Assembly: GCF_002909445.1 (NCBI RefSeq)
Contig: NZ_PPXC01000002.1
Location: 62,001 to 126,000, forward strand
Origin: Arthrobacter glacialis
GTDB lineage: Bacteria; Actinomycetota; Actinomycetes; Actinomycetales; Micrococcaceae
Length of the DNA: 64,000 nucleotides
Direction of reading: 5' to 3'
Program-made: the position numbers and the translations under genes
The notes under the pieces: model-generated
What the model was told of the DNA's origin: nothing
The model's database searches: none
What the model saw: only the letters and a program-made list of their open reading frames with translations
Part shown: piece after piece, positions 1-8,118 of the stretch
How positions within the stretch are numbered: the first letter of the stretch is position 1
Layout: the number at the start of each line of letters is the position of its first letter

Positions 1-44
1 TGACCATCTTGGCGGCGGCTGGGAACTGCGTGAGGAGTTGAGTC

Positions 45-1133
45 TTGGGGGAGGCAAACCAGCGTGAGAGGGCCGGGACCGGCTATTTTCCGGGCACTGT
101 AGCACCCGGAGTGCGGGCCAAACGGCCCCTGGCTGCAGCGCTGCAGCCACCCCCAAGCCCGCTGGACAGGAAGGCACTGGCTGCGTGGACGCAGTCCAAG
201 CATGCTGCCTACCAGGAAGCTAAAACCGGTGGGAAGTTTGTTCCCAAGGTGGGCGCGCTGTTTCAGTGGCTCAACGCCAGGGCCGGGCAAATGTTTCCCC
301 TGCGCATGTGGAACCTGTACACGCGCCGTCGCGGCCCGCTGCTGGCCGCCGGCAACGCCTACCTCATGTTCTTCTCCGTCGTTGCCATGCTGGTTGCCGG
401 CTTCGCCATCTTCGGCATGATCGTCTCGGACAACCCGGTGCTCCAGGACGCTGTCGTTGACATGGTGGCCGGGACCACCCCCGGCCTGATCGACACCGGC
501 GACGGCGGCCTGGCCACACCCGAACAGCTCCTGGAGTCGACCGATTTCGGTCTGACGCTCGTCATCTCCCTGATCGCCTTGCTCATCACGGCCCTTGGCT
601 GGATCAACGGACTGCGTGAAGGCATTCGTTCGGTGCTGGGCCTGGCCCCGGACAGGACCAACCCTGTGTTGTCCAAACTGCTCGACGGCGGCACCCTCCT
701 CGTGCTGGCCGTGGCACTGGTGCTCACCAGCGCCCTCGGTGCGCTGAGCACCGCCGCCGTGGGAAACATCAGCGAGTTCCTTGGCTGGGGCACGTTCCTG
801 ACGGGCTTCTCCGCCCAGCTGGGCTCGGTATTCCTGATGTTCGTGCTGGATGTGGCGGTGGCCATCGTCATGTTCAGCATGGCCTCCCGGGTGCGCATGC
901 CGCGGCGTGTGCTGCTGTTGGCATCTGTGTTTTCCGGTGCTGGCGCCACCATTTTGCGCTTCTTCAGCGCCCTGCTCCTGAACGGGGTCACCAACAATGC
1001 ACTCCTGGCGCCCTTTGCCGTGATTCTAGGCCTCTTTGTCTGGTTCTTCCTGCTCAGCCAGGTGTACTTGATTGCCGCAGCCATCGCCGCTGTCCGGGCT
1101 GCCGATCTGCGCCCCCGCCCCGCCAAGCCCTAG
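45..1133 (+). CDS. YihY/BrkB family inner-membrane protein
   Basis: A 362-residue polytopic membrane protein of the YihY/virulence factor BrkB family, formerly misnamed ribonuclease BN. Its biochemical role is not settled. After a proline-rich cytoplasmic N-terminus of about 85 residues, the family core begins near WNLYTRRRGPLLAAGNAYL and contains about six hydrophobic segments, ending in LFVWFFLLSQVYLIAAAIAA. The start is a TTG chosen because GAGGAG lies 7 nt upstream. It is transcribed convergently towards sdhB. The first 44 bases of the window may hold the tail of an upstream gene, but too little is present to say. The family assignment is secure; the function is not. Confidence 0.85.
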   Translation: MGEANQRERAGTGYFPGTVAPGVRAKRPLAAALQPPPSPLDRKALAAWTQSKHAAYQEAKTGGKFVPKVGALFQWLNARAGQMFPLRMWNLYTRRRGPLLAAGNAYLMFFSVVAMLVAGFAIFGMIVSDNPVLQDAVVDMVAGTTPGLIDTGDGGLATPEQLLESTDFGLTLVISLIALLITALGWINGLREGIRSVLGLAPDRTNPVLSKLLDGGTLLVLAVALVLTSALGALSTAAVGNISEFLGWGTFLTGFSAQLGSVFLMFVLDVAVAIVMFSMASRVRMPRRVLLLASVFSGAGATILRFFSALLLNGVTNNALLAPFAVILGLFVWFFLLSQVYLIAAAIAAVRAADLRPRPAKP

Positions 1134-1153
1134 CCGCCCCCAGCATCACCGCG

Positions 1154-1216
1154 CCCTCGCGCCAGGTACGGCGCCCCGTTCCGCACCCTCGTGCCAGGTA
1201 CGGCGCCCCGTTCCGC
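1154..1216. repeat. Two tandem copies of a 32-bp unit
   Basis: Two direct copies with a 32-nt period, each starting CCCTCG and ending CGCCCCGTTCCGC, differ at one position (C/T at 1160/1192). They lie between the convergent yihY and sdhB genes. The second copy doubles as the left arm of the inverted repeat at 1201-1262. Confidence 0.8.
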
Positions 1217-1262
1217 TCCGGGCGCCCCGTCCACGGGGCGCTGAAGGCGGAACGGGGCGCCG
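1201..1262. repeat. Nested GC-rich inverted repeat
   Basis: The outer arms CGGCGCCCCGTTCCGC (1201-1216) and its reverse complement (1247-1262) pair perfectly. A second stem, GCGCCCCGT with ACGGGGCGC, is nested inside. It could help end yihY transcription, but no T-run follows it. Confidence 0.7.
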
Positions 1263-1333
1263 CGGCCGGTGAGCAGGCCCCAAGCTGCCTGCAGGGAAAC
1301 CGCCGTCGTGCAGGCAAAGGCTACTGGGAACGC

Positions 1334-1367
1334 AAAAGCGCCGCCCCCACAAGGGAGCGGCGCTTTT
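1334..1367. terminator. Bidirectional terminator after sdhB
   Basis: The stem AAAAGCGCCGC/GCGGCGCTTTT has a 12-nt loop and A/T tails on both sides. It can terminate sdhB from the right and yihY from the left. It ends 14 nt after the sdhB stop. Confidence 0.85.
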
Positions 1368-1381
1368 ATCTGGAGCAGATG

Positions 1382-2173
1382 CTAGATGCTGCGGCCCAGG
1401 ATGGCCTGCTTGACCTCAGCGATGGCCTGCGTGATCTGAATGCCGCGGGGGCATGCTTCGGTGCAGTTGAAGGTGGTGCGGCAACGCCACACGCCCTCTT
1501 TGTCGTTGAGGATCTCCAGGCGCATGTCGCCGGCGTCATCACGGGAATCGAAGATGAAGCGGTGCGCGTTCACGATGGCGGCCGGGCCGAAGTACTGGCC
1601 GTCGGTCCAGAACACGGGGCAGGATGACGTGCACGCGGCGCACAGGATGCACTTGGTGGTGTCGTCAAAACGCTCGCGGTCCTCGGCGGACTGCAGGCGC
1701 TCCTTGGCCGGTTCGTGGCCACGGTTGACCAGGAACGGCATGACCTCGCGGAAGGACTGGAAGAACGGCTCCATGTCCACGATGAGGTCCTTCTCCACGG
1801 GCAGGCCCTTGATGGGCTCAACCGTGATGGGCTTGGACGTGTCAAGATCCTTCAGCAGGGTCTTGCAGGCCAAGCGGTTGCGGCCGTTGATGCGCATGGC
1901 ATCTGAACCACAAACACCGTGGGCGCAGGAACGGCGGAAAGTCAGCGAACCATCCTGCTCCCACTTGACCTTATGCAGGGCATCCAACACGCGGTCGGTG
2001 CCGTACATGGTCATGGTGAAGTTTTCCCACGTGGACTCCTCGGAGACCTCGGGGTTGTAGCGACGTACGCGCAAGGTGACGTCGAAGGTGGGGATTTCCC
2101 CGCCGCCACCGAGGTGGGCCGGGAGTTCAATTTTGGATGCCGGTTCCGGCAATTCAGTTTCCACGGTGCTCAT
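1382..2173 (-). CDS. sdhB: Succinate dehydrogenase iron-sulfur subunit
   Basis: SdhB (263 aa) carries electrons from the flavoprotein to the membrane quinone site of complex II. The 2Fe-2S ligands are in CAHGVCGSD (about residues 77-90). The 4Fe-4S and 3Fe-4S ligands are in CILCAACTSSCP (about 174-186) and CRTTFNCTEACP (about 231-242). The start codon overlaps the sdhA stop by one base (TAATG), showing translational coupling. It is the last gene of the sdhCDAB operon and is followed by a hairpin terminator. Confidence 0.97.
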   Translation of the reverse strand: MSTVETELPEPASKIELPAHLGGGGEIPTFDVTLRVRRYNPEVSEESTWENFTMTMYGTDRVLDALHKVKWEQDGSLTFRRSCAHGVCGSDAMRINGRNRLACKTLLKDLDTSKPITVEPIKGLPVEKDLIVDMEPFFQSFREVMPFLVNRGHEPAKERLQSAEDRERFDDTTKCILCAACTSSCPVFWTDGQYFGPAAIVNAHRFIFDSRDDAGDMRLEILNDKEGVWRCRTTFNCTEACPRGIQITQAIAEVKQAILGRSI

Positions 2174-3972
2174 TAGTACTTCCTCACCATCGGCTGGTAG
2201 CGCGTAAAGACAACGGGCTTGGTGCCCAGACGGATTCCGGCAATGCTTTCAGCGGAGTTTTCCACCGTGACGCCGGAGTCCAAGTACGCCATGGAGTGCT
2301 TCATGAAGTTCTCGTCGTCGCGCTCGGGGAAGTCCTCGCGGTAGTGCCCGCCACGGGATTCCTGGCGGTGCAGGGCAGCCACTGTCATGACCTTGGCCAG
2401 TTCCAGCAGGAAGCCCAACTCCACAGCCTCAAGCAGGTCAAGGTTGAAACGCTTGCCCTTGTCCTGAACAGTGATGCGTGAGTAGCGCTCTTCGAAGACA
2501 GCAATGTCAGCCAAGACCTTGTTCAAGGAATCAGCAGTACGGAACACCTGCATGTTGGCATCCATGGTGTCCTGCAGATCCTTGCGGATCAGCGCAACCT
2601 TTTCGCCGCCGTCGGACTTGCGGACGTGGTCCAGCAAGGCAACGGTGTCAGCTTCCGGGTTCTCCGGCAGCTCAACAAAGTCAGCCGTGAGGGCGTACTT
2701 TGCCGCGGCAATGCCGGCGCGCTTGCCGAACACGTTGATGTCCAGCAGGGAGTTGGTGCCCAAACGGTTGGAACCGTGAACGGAAACACAAGCAACTTCT
2801 CCGGCGGCGTACAGGCCCGGGATCACGGTGTCGTTGTCCTGGAGGACCTCCGTGGTGATGTTCGTGGGAACACCGCCCATGGCGTAGTGGGCCGTGGGGA
2901 ATACGGGGACGGGCTCCGTGTACGGCTCCACACCCAGGTAGGTGCGGGCGAACTCGGTGATGTCCGGGAGCTTGGCGTCAATGTGTGCCGGCTCCAGGTG
3001 GGTCAGGTCCAAAAGGACGTAGTCCTTGTTCGGGCCACAACCGCGGCCTTCACGAACCTCGTTGGCCATGGAACGCGCCACGATGTCACGCGGAGCCAAG
3101 TCCTTGATGGTGGGGGCGTAACGCTCCATGAAGCGCTCACCCTCGGAGTTACGCAGGATTGCACCCTCGCCGCGGGCGGCCTCGGAGAGCAGGATGCCCA
3201 AACCGGCCAAGCCTGTCGGATGGAACTGGAAGAACTCCATGTCTTCCAGCGGGATGCCCTTGCGGAACGCGATGCCCATGCCGTCACCGGTCAGGGTGTG
3301 TGCGTTGGAGGTGGTCTTGAAGACCTTGCCCGCGCCACCTGTTGCCAGGATGACGCTCTTGGCCTGGAAGATGTGCAGTTCGCCTGTGGCCAGGTCGTAA
3401 GAGACAACGCCGGCTGTCTTCTTCTGCAGGTAGACGGTGCCGTCCTCGCGGGTGGCTTCCTCTTCAACCGTGAGCAGATCCAGCACGTAGTACTCATTGT
3501 AGAACTCAACGTTGTGCTTGACACAGTTTTGGTACAGGGTCTGCAAAATCATGTGACCCGTACGGTCAGCGGCGTAGCAGGCGCGGCGAACGGGCGCCTT
3601 GCCGTGGTCGCGAGTGTGACCACCAAAGCGGCGCTGGTCAATACGGCCTTCGGGTGTGCGGTTGAACGGCAGACCCATCTTTTCCAGGTCGATGACAGCT
3701 TCGATGGCCTCTTTGGCCATAACCTCAGCGGCGTCCTGGTCTACCAGGTAGTCGCCGCCCTTGACAGTGTCAAAGGTGTGCCATTCCCAGTTGTCCTCTT
3801 CCACGTTGGCCAGGGCTGCACACATGCCGCCCTGTGCTGCACCGGTGTGGGAGCGGGTGGGGTAGAGCTTGGTCAGAACAGCGGTGTGGGCACGCTGACC
3901 GGATTCAATGGCGGCACGCATTCCTGCGCCACCGGCCCCGACGATTACGACGTCGTATTTGTGGACCTGCAT
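2173..3972 (-). CDS. sdhA: Succinate dehydrogenase flavoprotein subunit
   Basis: SdhA (599 aa) oxidises succinate to fumarate on a covalently bound FAD. Visible signatures are the dinucleotide fold VVIVGAGGAGMRAA, the flavinylation motif RSHTGAAQGG whose His carries FAD, the HPTG motif, the catalytic region around RDIVARSMANEVREGRGCG, and GEVACVSVHGSNRLGTNSL in the FAD-binding C-terminal part. I chose ATG 3972 because AAAGAG lies about 9 nt upstream; an in-frame ATG at 3993 lacks a ribosome-binding site. An 87-nt spacer separates it from sdhD. Confidence 0.96.
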   Translation of the reverse strand: MQVHKYDVVIVGAGGAGMRAAIESGQRAHTAVLTKLYPTRSHTGAAQGGMCAALANVEEDNWEWHTFDTVKGGDYLVDQDAAEVMAKEAIEAVIDLEKMGLPFNRTPEGRIDQRRFGGHTRDHGKAPVRRACYAADRTGHMILQTLYQNCVKHNVEFYNEYYVLDLLTVEEEATREDGTVYLQKKTAGVVSYDLATGELHIFQAKSVILATGGAGKVFKTTSNAHTLTGDGMGIAFRKGIPLEDMEFFQFHPTGLAGLGILLSEAARGEGAILRNSEGERFMERYAPTIKDLAPRDIVARSMANEVREGRGCGPNKDYVLLDLTHLEPAHIDAKLPDITEFARTYLGVEPYTEPVPVFPTAHYAMGGVPTNITTEVLQDNDTVIPGLYAAGEVACVSVHGSNRLGTNSLLDINVFGKRAGIAAAKYALTADFVELPENPEADTVALLDHVRKSDGGEKVALIRKDLQDTMDANMQVFRTADSLNKVLADIAVFEERYSRITVQDKGKRFNLDLLEAVELGFLLELAKVMTVAALHRQESRGGHYREDFPERDDENFMKHSMAYLDSGVTVENSAESIAGIRLGTKPVVFTRYQPMVRKY

Positions 3973-4059
3973 ACTGGATGCTCTTTCTCTCATTTACTGC
4001 GCAAAATACTGGTGTTCACTTCTGATCCGCCAGGCAAGCCTGGTGGGGTCCACTAAAAG

Positions 4060-4527
4060 TTAAGGGACGGTGCAGAAGGACGGGAGGTCAATGACGGCGC
4101 CGGGGGGGCACGGGTCAAAGGTGAAGATCACCAAGGTGCCCAGCACAATGATGACGGCTGAGGCGATGAACAGCACAGTCTTGAGCGTCAGGCGGGTGCC
4201 GGCGCGTTCTGCGTAGTCATTGATGATGGTGCGGACACCATTGGTGCCGTGCAGCATGGCCAGCCACAGCATGGCCAAGTCCCAGACCTGCCAGAACGGG
4301 TCGGCCCACTTGCCAGCGACAAAGCCGAAGTCGATGGCGTGGATGCCCTCGCCCACCATGAGGTTGACGAACAGGTGGCCGAAGATCAGCACAATCAAGA
4401 TCACGCCGGAGAGACGCATGAACAACCATGCGAACATCTCAAAGCTGGATCCGGAGCTCTTGGATCGGGTGTACTTGGGTGACTGTGCGCTGTCAGAGCG
4501 CGGTGACGCGATGGCGTTGGTGCTCAT
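4060..4527 (-). CDS. sdhD: Succinate dehydrogenase membrane anchor SdhD
   Basis: This 155-residue hydrophobic anchor helps bind haem b and quinone in complex II. About 35 polar residues precede three membrane segments. The first, WLFMRLSGVILIVLIFGHLF, has the His expected near haem, and LAMLHGTNGVRTIINDY is typical of the family. Its ATG directly follows the sdhC stop (TAAATG, no spacing). Assignment as sdhD rather than sdhC rests on order and on similarity to actinobacterial anchors. Confidence 0.9.
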   Translation of the reverse strand: MSTNAIASPRSDSAQSPKYTRSKSSGSSFEMFAWLFMRLSGVILIVLIFGHLFVNLMVGEGIHAIDFGFVAGKWADPFWQVWDLAMLWLAMLHGTNGVRTIINDYAERAGTRLTLKTVLFIASAVIIVLGTLVIFTFDPCPPGAVIDLPSFCTVP

Positions 4528-4920
4528 TTAGTGCCCCCCGAAGAAATTAGAGAAGACAATGGTGAGGTGACGGATCAGGAACGGGATCATGGTCACGGCC
4601 CATAGAGCCAGGACGCCCCAGAGCAGCTGACGCTGGTACTTGGGGCCCTTCTTCCAGAAGTCGATCGCGATGATGCGCAGACCGTTGAAGGCGTGGAAGA
4701 CGATGGCGGCAACAAGGCCGGCCTCGCCTAAGCCCATGATGGGGTTTTTATATGCCCCAATAACTGCTGTGTACGCCTCTGGGGACACGCGCACCAAGGA
4801 GGTGTCCAGGACGTGCACCAACAAGAAAATAAAAATTACTACACCGGTAATTCGGTGTCCCACCCAGGACCACATGCCTTCTCGGCCGCGGTACAGAGTG
4901 CCAGCTGGTTTTGTCGGCAC
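4528..4920 (-). CDS. sdhC: Succinate dehydrogenase cytochrome b556 subunit
   Basis: SdhC (130 aa) is the first gene of the sdh operon. It has three membrane helices; GMWSWVGHRITGVVIFIFLL carries the conserved S-x-x-x-R/H region of the quinone and haem site, and FHAFNGLRIIAIDF carries the second haem-side His. The start is GTG 4920, with GGGAAGG 8 nt upstream. A longer reading from ATG 4992 would add 24 residues that do not resemble the family. The upstream region faces manC and contains a possible iron-regulator site. Confidence 0.92.
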   Translation of the reverse strand: MPTKPAGTLYRGREGMWSWVGHRITGVVIFIFLLVHVLDTSLVRVSPEAYTAVIGAYKNPIMGLGEAGLVAAIVFHAFNGLRIIAIDFWKKGPKYQRQLLWGVLALWAVTMIPFLIRHLTIVFSNFFGGH

Positions 4921-5002
4921 TGAATAAACCTTCCCTGCATCACCGTTGCGCTGGCGTGGTTCCACGCGGGGAAACGCACACGGCGTGAGCACTCATAACT
5001 TT

Positions 5003-5029
5003 GCCTAAATTTAGGCTTAGCTAACAGCA
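5003..5029. promoter_or_regulatory. Possible DtxR/IdeR-type operator upstream of sdhC
   Basis: A perfect 14-bp palindrome GCCTAAATTTAGGC (5003-5016) overlaps TTAGGCTTAGCTAACAGCA (5011-5029). The latter agrees with the iron-box consensus TTAGGTTAGSCTAACCTAA at about 13 of 19 positions. It lies some 90 bp upstream of the sdhC start. Iron control of an iron-rich enzyme would make sense, but the match is partial. Confidence 0.35.
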
Positions 5030-5221
5030 TATTCAACTTAGGCACTCCTTGCTCTATGCGACATATCACAGACGTGTCACATTTAAGTGTTGTAGAAGTC
5101 CGAAATTGGCCCGGATGGCGCTTTCGCAGTGACTGTCCGGGGGACCTCGACGTCGTGCCTGCACCTACTACCCTGGGTGGAGGTTTCGTGTCGGATCACC
5201 TGCCCGGACCATGCCATCCCT

Positions 5222-5227
5222 TAGAGT
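5222..5227 (+). promoter_or_regulatory. -10 element TAGAGT, leaderless manC
   Basis: TAGAGT lies exactly 7 nt before ATG 5235, so transcription would start at or next to the A of the start codon. No Shine-Dalgarno site is visible. Confidence 0.6.
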
Positions 5228-5234
5228 GGCAGTG

Positions 5235-6380
5235 ATGAATACGCAAAATTTGCTTGATCCCGAGTTGCCCGGAACCGACCCGTTGGGCAGGTTTTACGCA
5301 GTAATTCCCGCGGGTGGTGTTGGCACCAGGCTGTGGCCGCTGTCTCGCGCCGCCGCCCCCAAATTTCTGCATGACCTGACAGGCAGCGGCAGCACCTTGT
5401 TACGTGCAACCTACGACAGGCTGGAACCGCTTAGCGGCGAAAAGGTTCTTGTGGTCACCGGTGACGCCCACCGAGATGCCGTGTGCCTGCAGCTTCCCGA
5501 GATTGCCGATTCGAATTTGGTGCTGGAGCCTGAGCCCAAGGATTCCGGCGCAGCCATTGGTTTGGCCGCAGCCATCCTGTACCTCCGCGACCCCTCCACC
5601 ATCATGGGTTCCTTCGCAGCGGACCAGGTCATCAGTCCCGTGGAGAAATTCCAGGACGCCGTCCGTGAAGCCGTCTACACGGCGGCCACCGGCAAGATTG
5701 TGACGATTGGTATCAAGCCAACCCACGCGTCCACCGGCTTTGGTTACATCAAGACTGGTTCGCCGCTGCACGTCAAGGGTGCCCCGAGTGCCCAGACTGT
5801 TGTGAAGTTTGTTGAAAAGCCCAGTGAGGCTGTGGCCGAGGAGTACCTTGTCAGCGGCGACTACAACTGGAACGCCGGAATGTTCGTGGCCCCGGTGGAG
5901 TTGATGCTGCACCACTTGGAGATCAATGAGCCCGAACTCTATGAAGGACTCATGGAAATCGCCAAGGCCTGGGACACCCCCGAGCGGGTGGCGGTGAAGA
6001 ACCGCATCTGGCCCACCCTGCCGAAGATTGCCATCGACTATGCGGTTGCCGAACCGGCGGCCGACGCCGGAGACGTGGCGGTCATACCGGCGTCCTTCAG
6101 CTGGGATGACGTTGGAGATTTCGCTGCCATTGCACGTTTGAACAACGCCAAGGAAGTGGACGCGGTCACCGTCATGGGTGAGGGCGCCCGCGTGTTCACC
6201 GAGAACAGCAGCGGCATTGTGGTGACAGACACCAAGCGTGTCATCGCCCTGATTGGCATTCAGGACGTGGTGGTTGTTGACACCCCCGACGCCCTTCTGG
6301 TCACCACACGCGCCCACTCACAACTGGTGAAAAATGCTGTTGACGGACTCAAGGCCAAGGGTGACACCGACGTCCTCTAA
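5235..6380 (+). CDS. manC: Mannose-1-phosphate guanylyltransferase
   Basis: The enzyme makes GDP-mannose from mannose-1-phosphate and GTP, the donor for mannosylated lipids and glycoproteins of the envelope. The N-terminus holds the nucleotidyltransferase loop PAGGVGTRLWPLSR followed by PKFL. FVEKP and NWNAGMFV are typical of the type II mannose-1-P guanylyltransferases. The length, 381 aa, fits the short form without a C-terminal isomerase domain. I use ATG 5235 because a -10 hexamer sits 7 nt before it; ATG 5211 has no upstream signal. A 72-bp palindrome follows the stop. Confidence 0.92.
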   Translation: MNTQNLLDPELPGTDPLGRFYAVIPAGGVGTRLWPLSRAAAPKFLHDLTGSGSTLLRATYDRLEPLSGEKVLVVTGDAHRDAVCLQLPEIADSNLVLEPEPKDSGAAIGLAAAILYLRDPSTIMGSFAADQVISPVEKFQDAVREAVYTAATGKIVTIGIKPTHASTGFGYIKTGSPLHVKGAPSAQTVVKFVEKPSEAVAEEYLVSGDYNWNAGMFVAPVELMLHHLEINEPELYEGLMEIAKAWDTPERVAVKNRIWPTLPKIAIDYAVAEPAADAGDVAVIPASFSWDDVGDFAAIARLNNAKEVDAVTVMGEGARVFTENSSGIVVTDTKRVIALIGIQDVVVVDTPDALLVTTRAHSQLVKNAVDGLKAKGDTDVL

Positions 6381-6392
6381 CCGTACTTTTTG

Positions 6393-6464
6393 CAACTGAC
6401 CCGCAGAAAACGACGAAAAAACGCGTTTTGGACGCGATTTTCGGCGTTTTCTGCGGGTCAGTTG
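6393..6464. terminator. 72-bp palindrome, family 1 copy 1
   Basis: Outer arms CAACTGACCCGCAG and CTGCGGGTCAGTTG are perfect complements; the inner arms run to CGAAAA/TTTTCG with one mismatch. It lies 12 bp after manC and probably terminates it. The same outer arm recurs at four other gene ends in this window. Confidence 0.75.
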
Positions 6465-6571
6465 GTATTGGGGCCTAGACGCAACCGCGGCCTTACGCAA
6501 ATGCCGCAGCTGATTTCGCCGGCGTTGTGTAATGCTGAGCAGTTAATGCCATCCCCGGTCACCGACATGGA

Positions 6572-6577
6572 TAGAGT
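6572..6577 (+). promoter_or_regulatory. -10 element TAGAGT, leaderless amidohydrolase
   Basis: TAGAGT stands 7 nt before GTG 6585, the same arrangement as manC. There is no ribosome-binding site. Confidence 0.6.
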
Positions 6578-6584
6578 TTGACCT

Positions 6585-7790
6585 GTGCGCAATTACTCGC
6601 TGGAAACAGAACCGACTGAGTTGGTAGGCCCGTGGCTGGAACCTCTTCTTGAAGAAGTCATTGAGTTCCGTCGGGACCTCCACGCCCACCCGGAGCTGTC
6701 ATTCCAGGAATTCCGCACCTCGGGCAAAATCTATGACCGGCTCGTGGCGGCTGGGCTGAGCCCGCGCCGCTTGGACGGCACCGGTGTGATTGTGGATATT
6801 GGCGAGGGACCCATTGCGACGGCGTTGCGTGGGGACATTGACGCCCTGCCCATCGTGGAGGAGACCGGGCTGCCGTTTGCCTCCCGGAACCACGGCGTCA
6901 CCCACGGCTGCGGCCACGACTTCCATACGGCCGCCATGCTGGGCATTGCCCTGGTTCTGGCCAAGATGCACGAGCACACCCCCTTGGGCGGTCGGGTCCG
7001 GATTATTTTCCAGCCGGCCGAGGAGACCATGCCCGGTGGCGCCTTGTCCTGCATTGATCAGGGCGCCCTTGACGGTGTGCCGCGGATTCTGGCTTTGCAC
7101 TGCGACCCGCGCGTCGACGTGGGAAAGATCGGGACCCGCATTGGGCCCATCACCAGCGCCTCCGACACCATCAAGATTGAACTCTCCGGCCGTGGCGGGC
7201 ACACCTCCCGCCCGCACCTGACGGAGGACCTGGTGTTTTGCCTGGCACAAATTGCCATCAGCGTCCCGGCCGTGCTTTCCCGCCGCGTGGATGTTCGCAG
7301 CGGAGTCTCCGTGGTGTGGGGACAGATCAATGCCGGCTCAGCACCCAACGCCATTCCGGGCCACGGGGTCATGAGCGGAACCATGCGCTGCCTTGACCGT
7401 GAAGCCTGGCATTCTGCAGGGGAGCTCCTGGATGAGGTGGTTCAGCAGGTTGCAGCCCCCTTTGGTGTTGACGTGCATCTGGAGCACACCCGCGGAGTGC
7501 CGCCGGTGGTCAACTCCGAACATGAGACGGCAGTCATTGAAGCAGCTGCTCGCGCCGAATTGGGAGAGGACTCTGTGGTGTTGGCTCCGCAGTCCATGGG
7601 CGGAGAGGACTTTGCCTGGTTCCTGCAGGGCATTCCCGGTTCCTTGATGCGCTTGGGGACCCATGTGCCAGGAGGCGAGGAATACGATCTCCACCGCGGT
7701 GACTACATTGTGGATGAGCGTGCTCTTTCGGTGGGCATCCGGGTCCTGTGCGCTGCGGCCTTGCGCACCCTGCGTGCCCCCTCCGAGTAG
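6585..7790 (+). CDS. M20-family amidohydrolase
   Basis: A 401-residue metal-dependent amidohydrolase of the M20D group (hippurate or indole-acetyl-amino-acid hydrolase type). It would cleave an N-acyl group from an amino acid or related amide in the cytoplasm. Metal-site signatures are DLHAHPELSFQEF, LRGDIDALP, HGCGHDFHTA, and QPAEETMPGG with the catalytic Glu pair; MGGEDFAWFL supplies the C-terminal ligand region. A dimerisation domain begins near SGRGGHTSRP. The GTG start is set by the -10 spacing. The true substrate cannot be read from sequence. Confidence 0.9.
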   Translation: MRNYSLETEPTELVGPWLEPLLEEVIEFRRDLHAHPELSFQEFRTSGKIYDRLVAAGLSPRRLDGTGVIVDIGEGPIATALRGDIDALPIVEETGLPFASRNHGVTHGCGHDFHTAAMLGIALVLAKMHEHTPLGGRVRIIFQPAEETMPGGALSCIDQGALDGVPRILALHCDPRVDVGKIGTRIGPITSASDTIKIELSGRGGHTSRPHLTEDLVFCLAQIAISVPAVLSRRVDVRSGVSVVWGQINAGSAPNAIPGHGVMSGTMRCLDREAWHSAGELLDEVVQQVAAPFGVDVHLEHTRGVPPVVNSEHETAVIEAAARAELGEDSVVLAPQSMGGEDFAWFLQGIPGSLMRLGTHVPGGEEYDLHRGDYIVDERALSVGIRVLCAAALRTLRAPSE

Positions 7791-8118
7791 TAGTTGGCAG
7801 TGCGCCGGTCCCGGTCCGGAAGTTTAGTGTAAACAGTGGCTTGAAGCGCTTGACGTGAACCGAAAAAAGTGCTCATAGGGGCTCTCTGGAGCCCTTATGT
7901 AACGGTTGCCCAACGATGGTGTTCGGGTTCCCCTCCTGCACTACCAACGAGTAGCAAAAGGACACTAGTGTGTTCCATAGCACCGCAATGCTGGGTGCGT
8001 TCAGCTTCACGGGTCCACTCCCCAAACCGAGACTCCATGTGTTCCGGAAACGGCAGCCATACCCGTGAACGTTTGGGCGCCATGCCTCCACTGCGGCCCT
8101 ACACACCATGGAGGAACC
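7791..8118. other. Intergenic region before the nucleoside operon
   Basis: These 328 bp hold no convincing gene. They should contain the promoter and leader of the downstream operon. Just before the TTG start at 8119 is GGAGG with 6 nt spacing. I saw no clear terminator for the upstream amidohydrolase and no recognisable riboswitch. Confidence 0.6.

Noticed and set aside
2626-4056. 476-codon open frame antisense to sdhA
   Set aside because: It is a mirror of the highly biased sdhA codons, has no family features and no ribosome-binding site.
5211-5234. Upstream ATG for manC
   Set aside because: It precedes the -10 element and has no ribosome-binding site; ATG 5235 fits the leaderless pattern.
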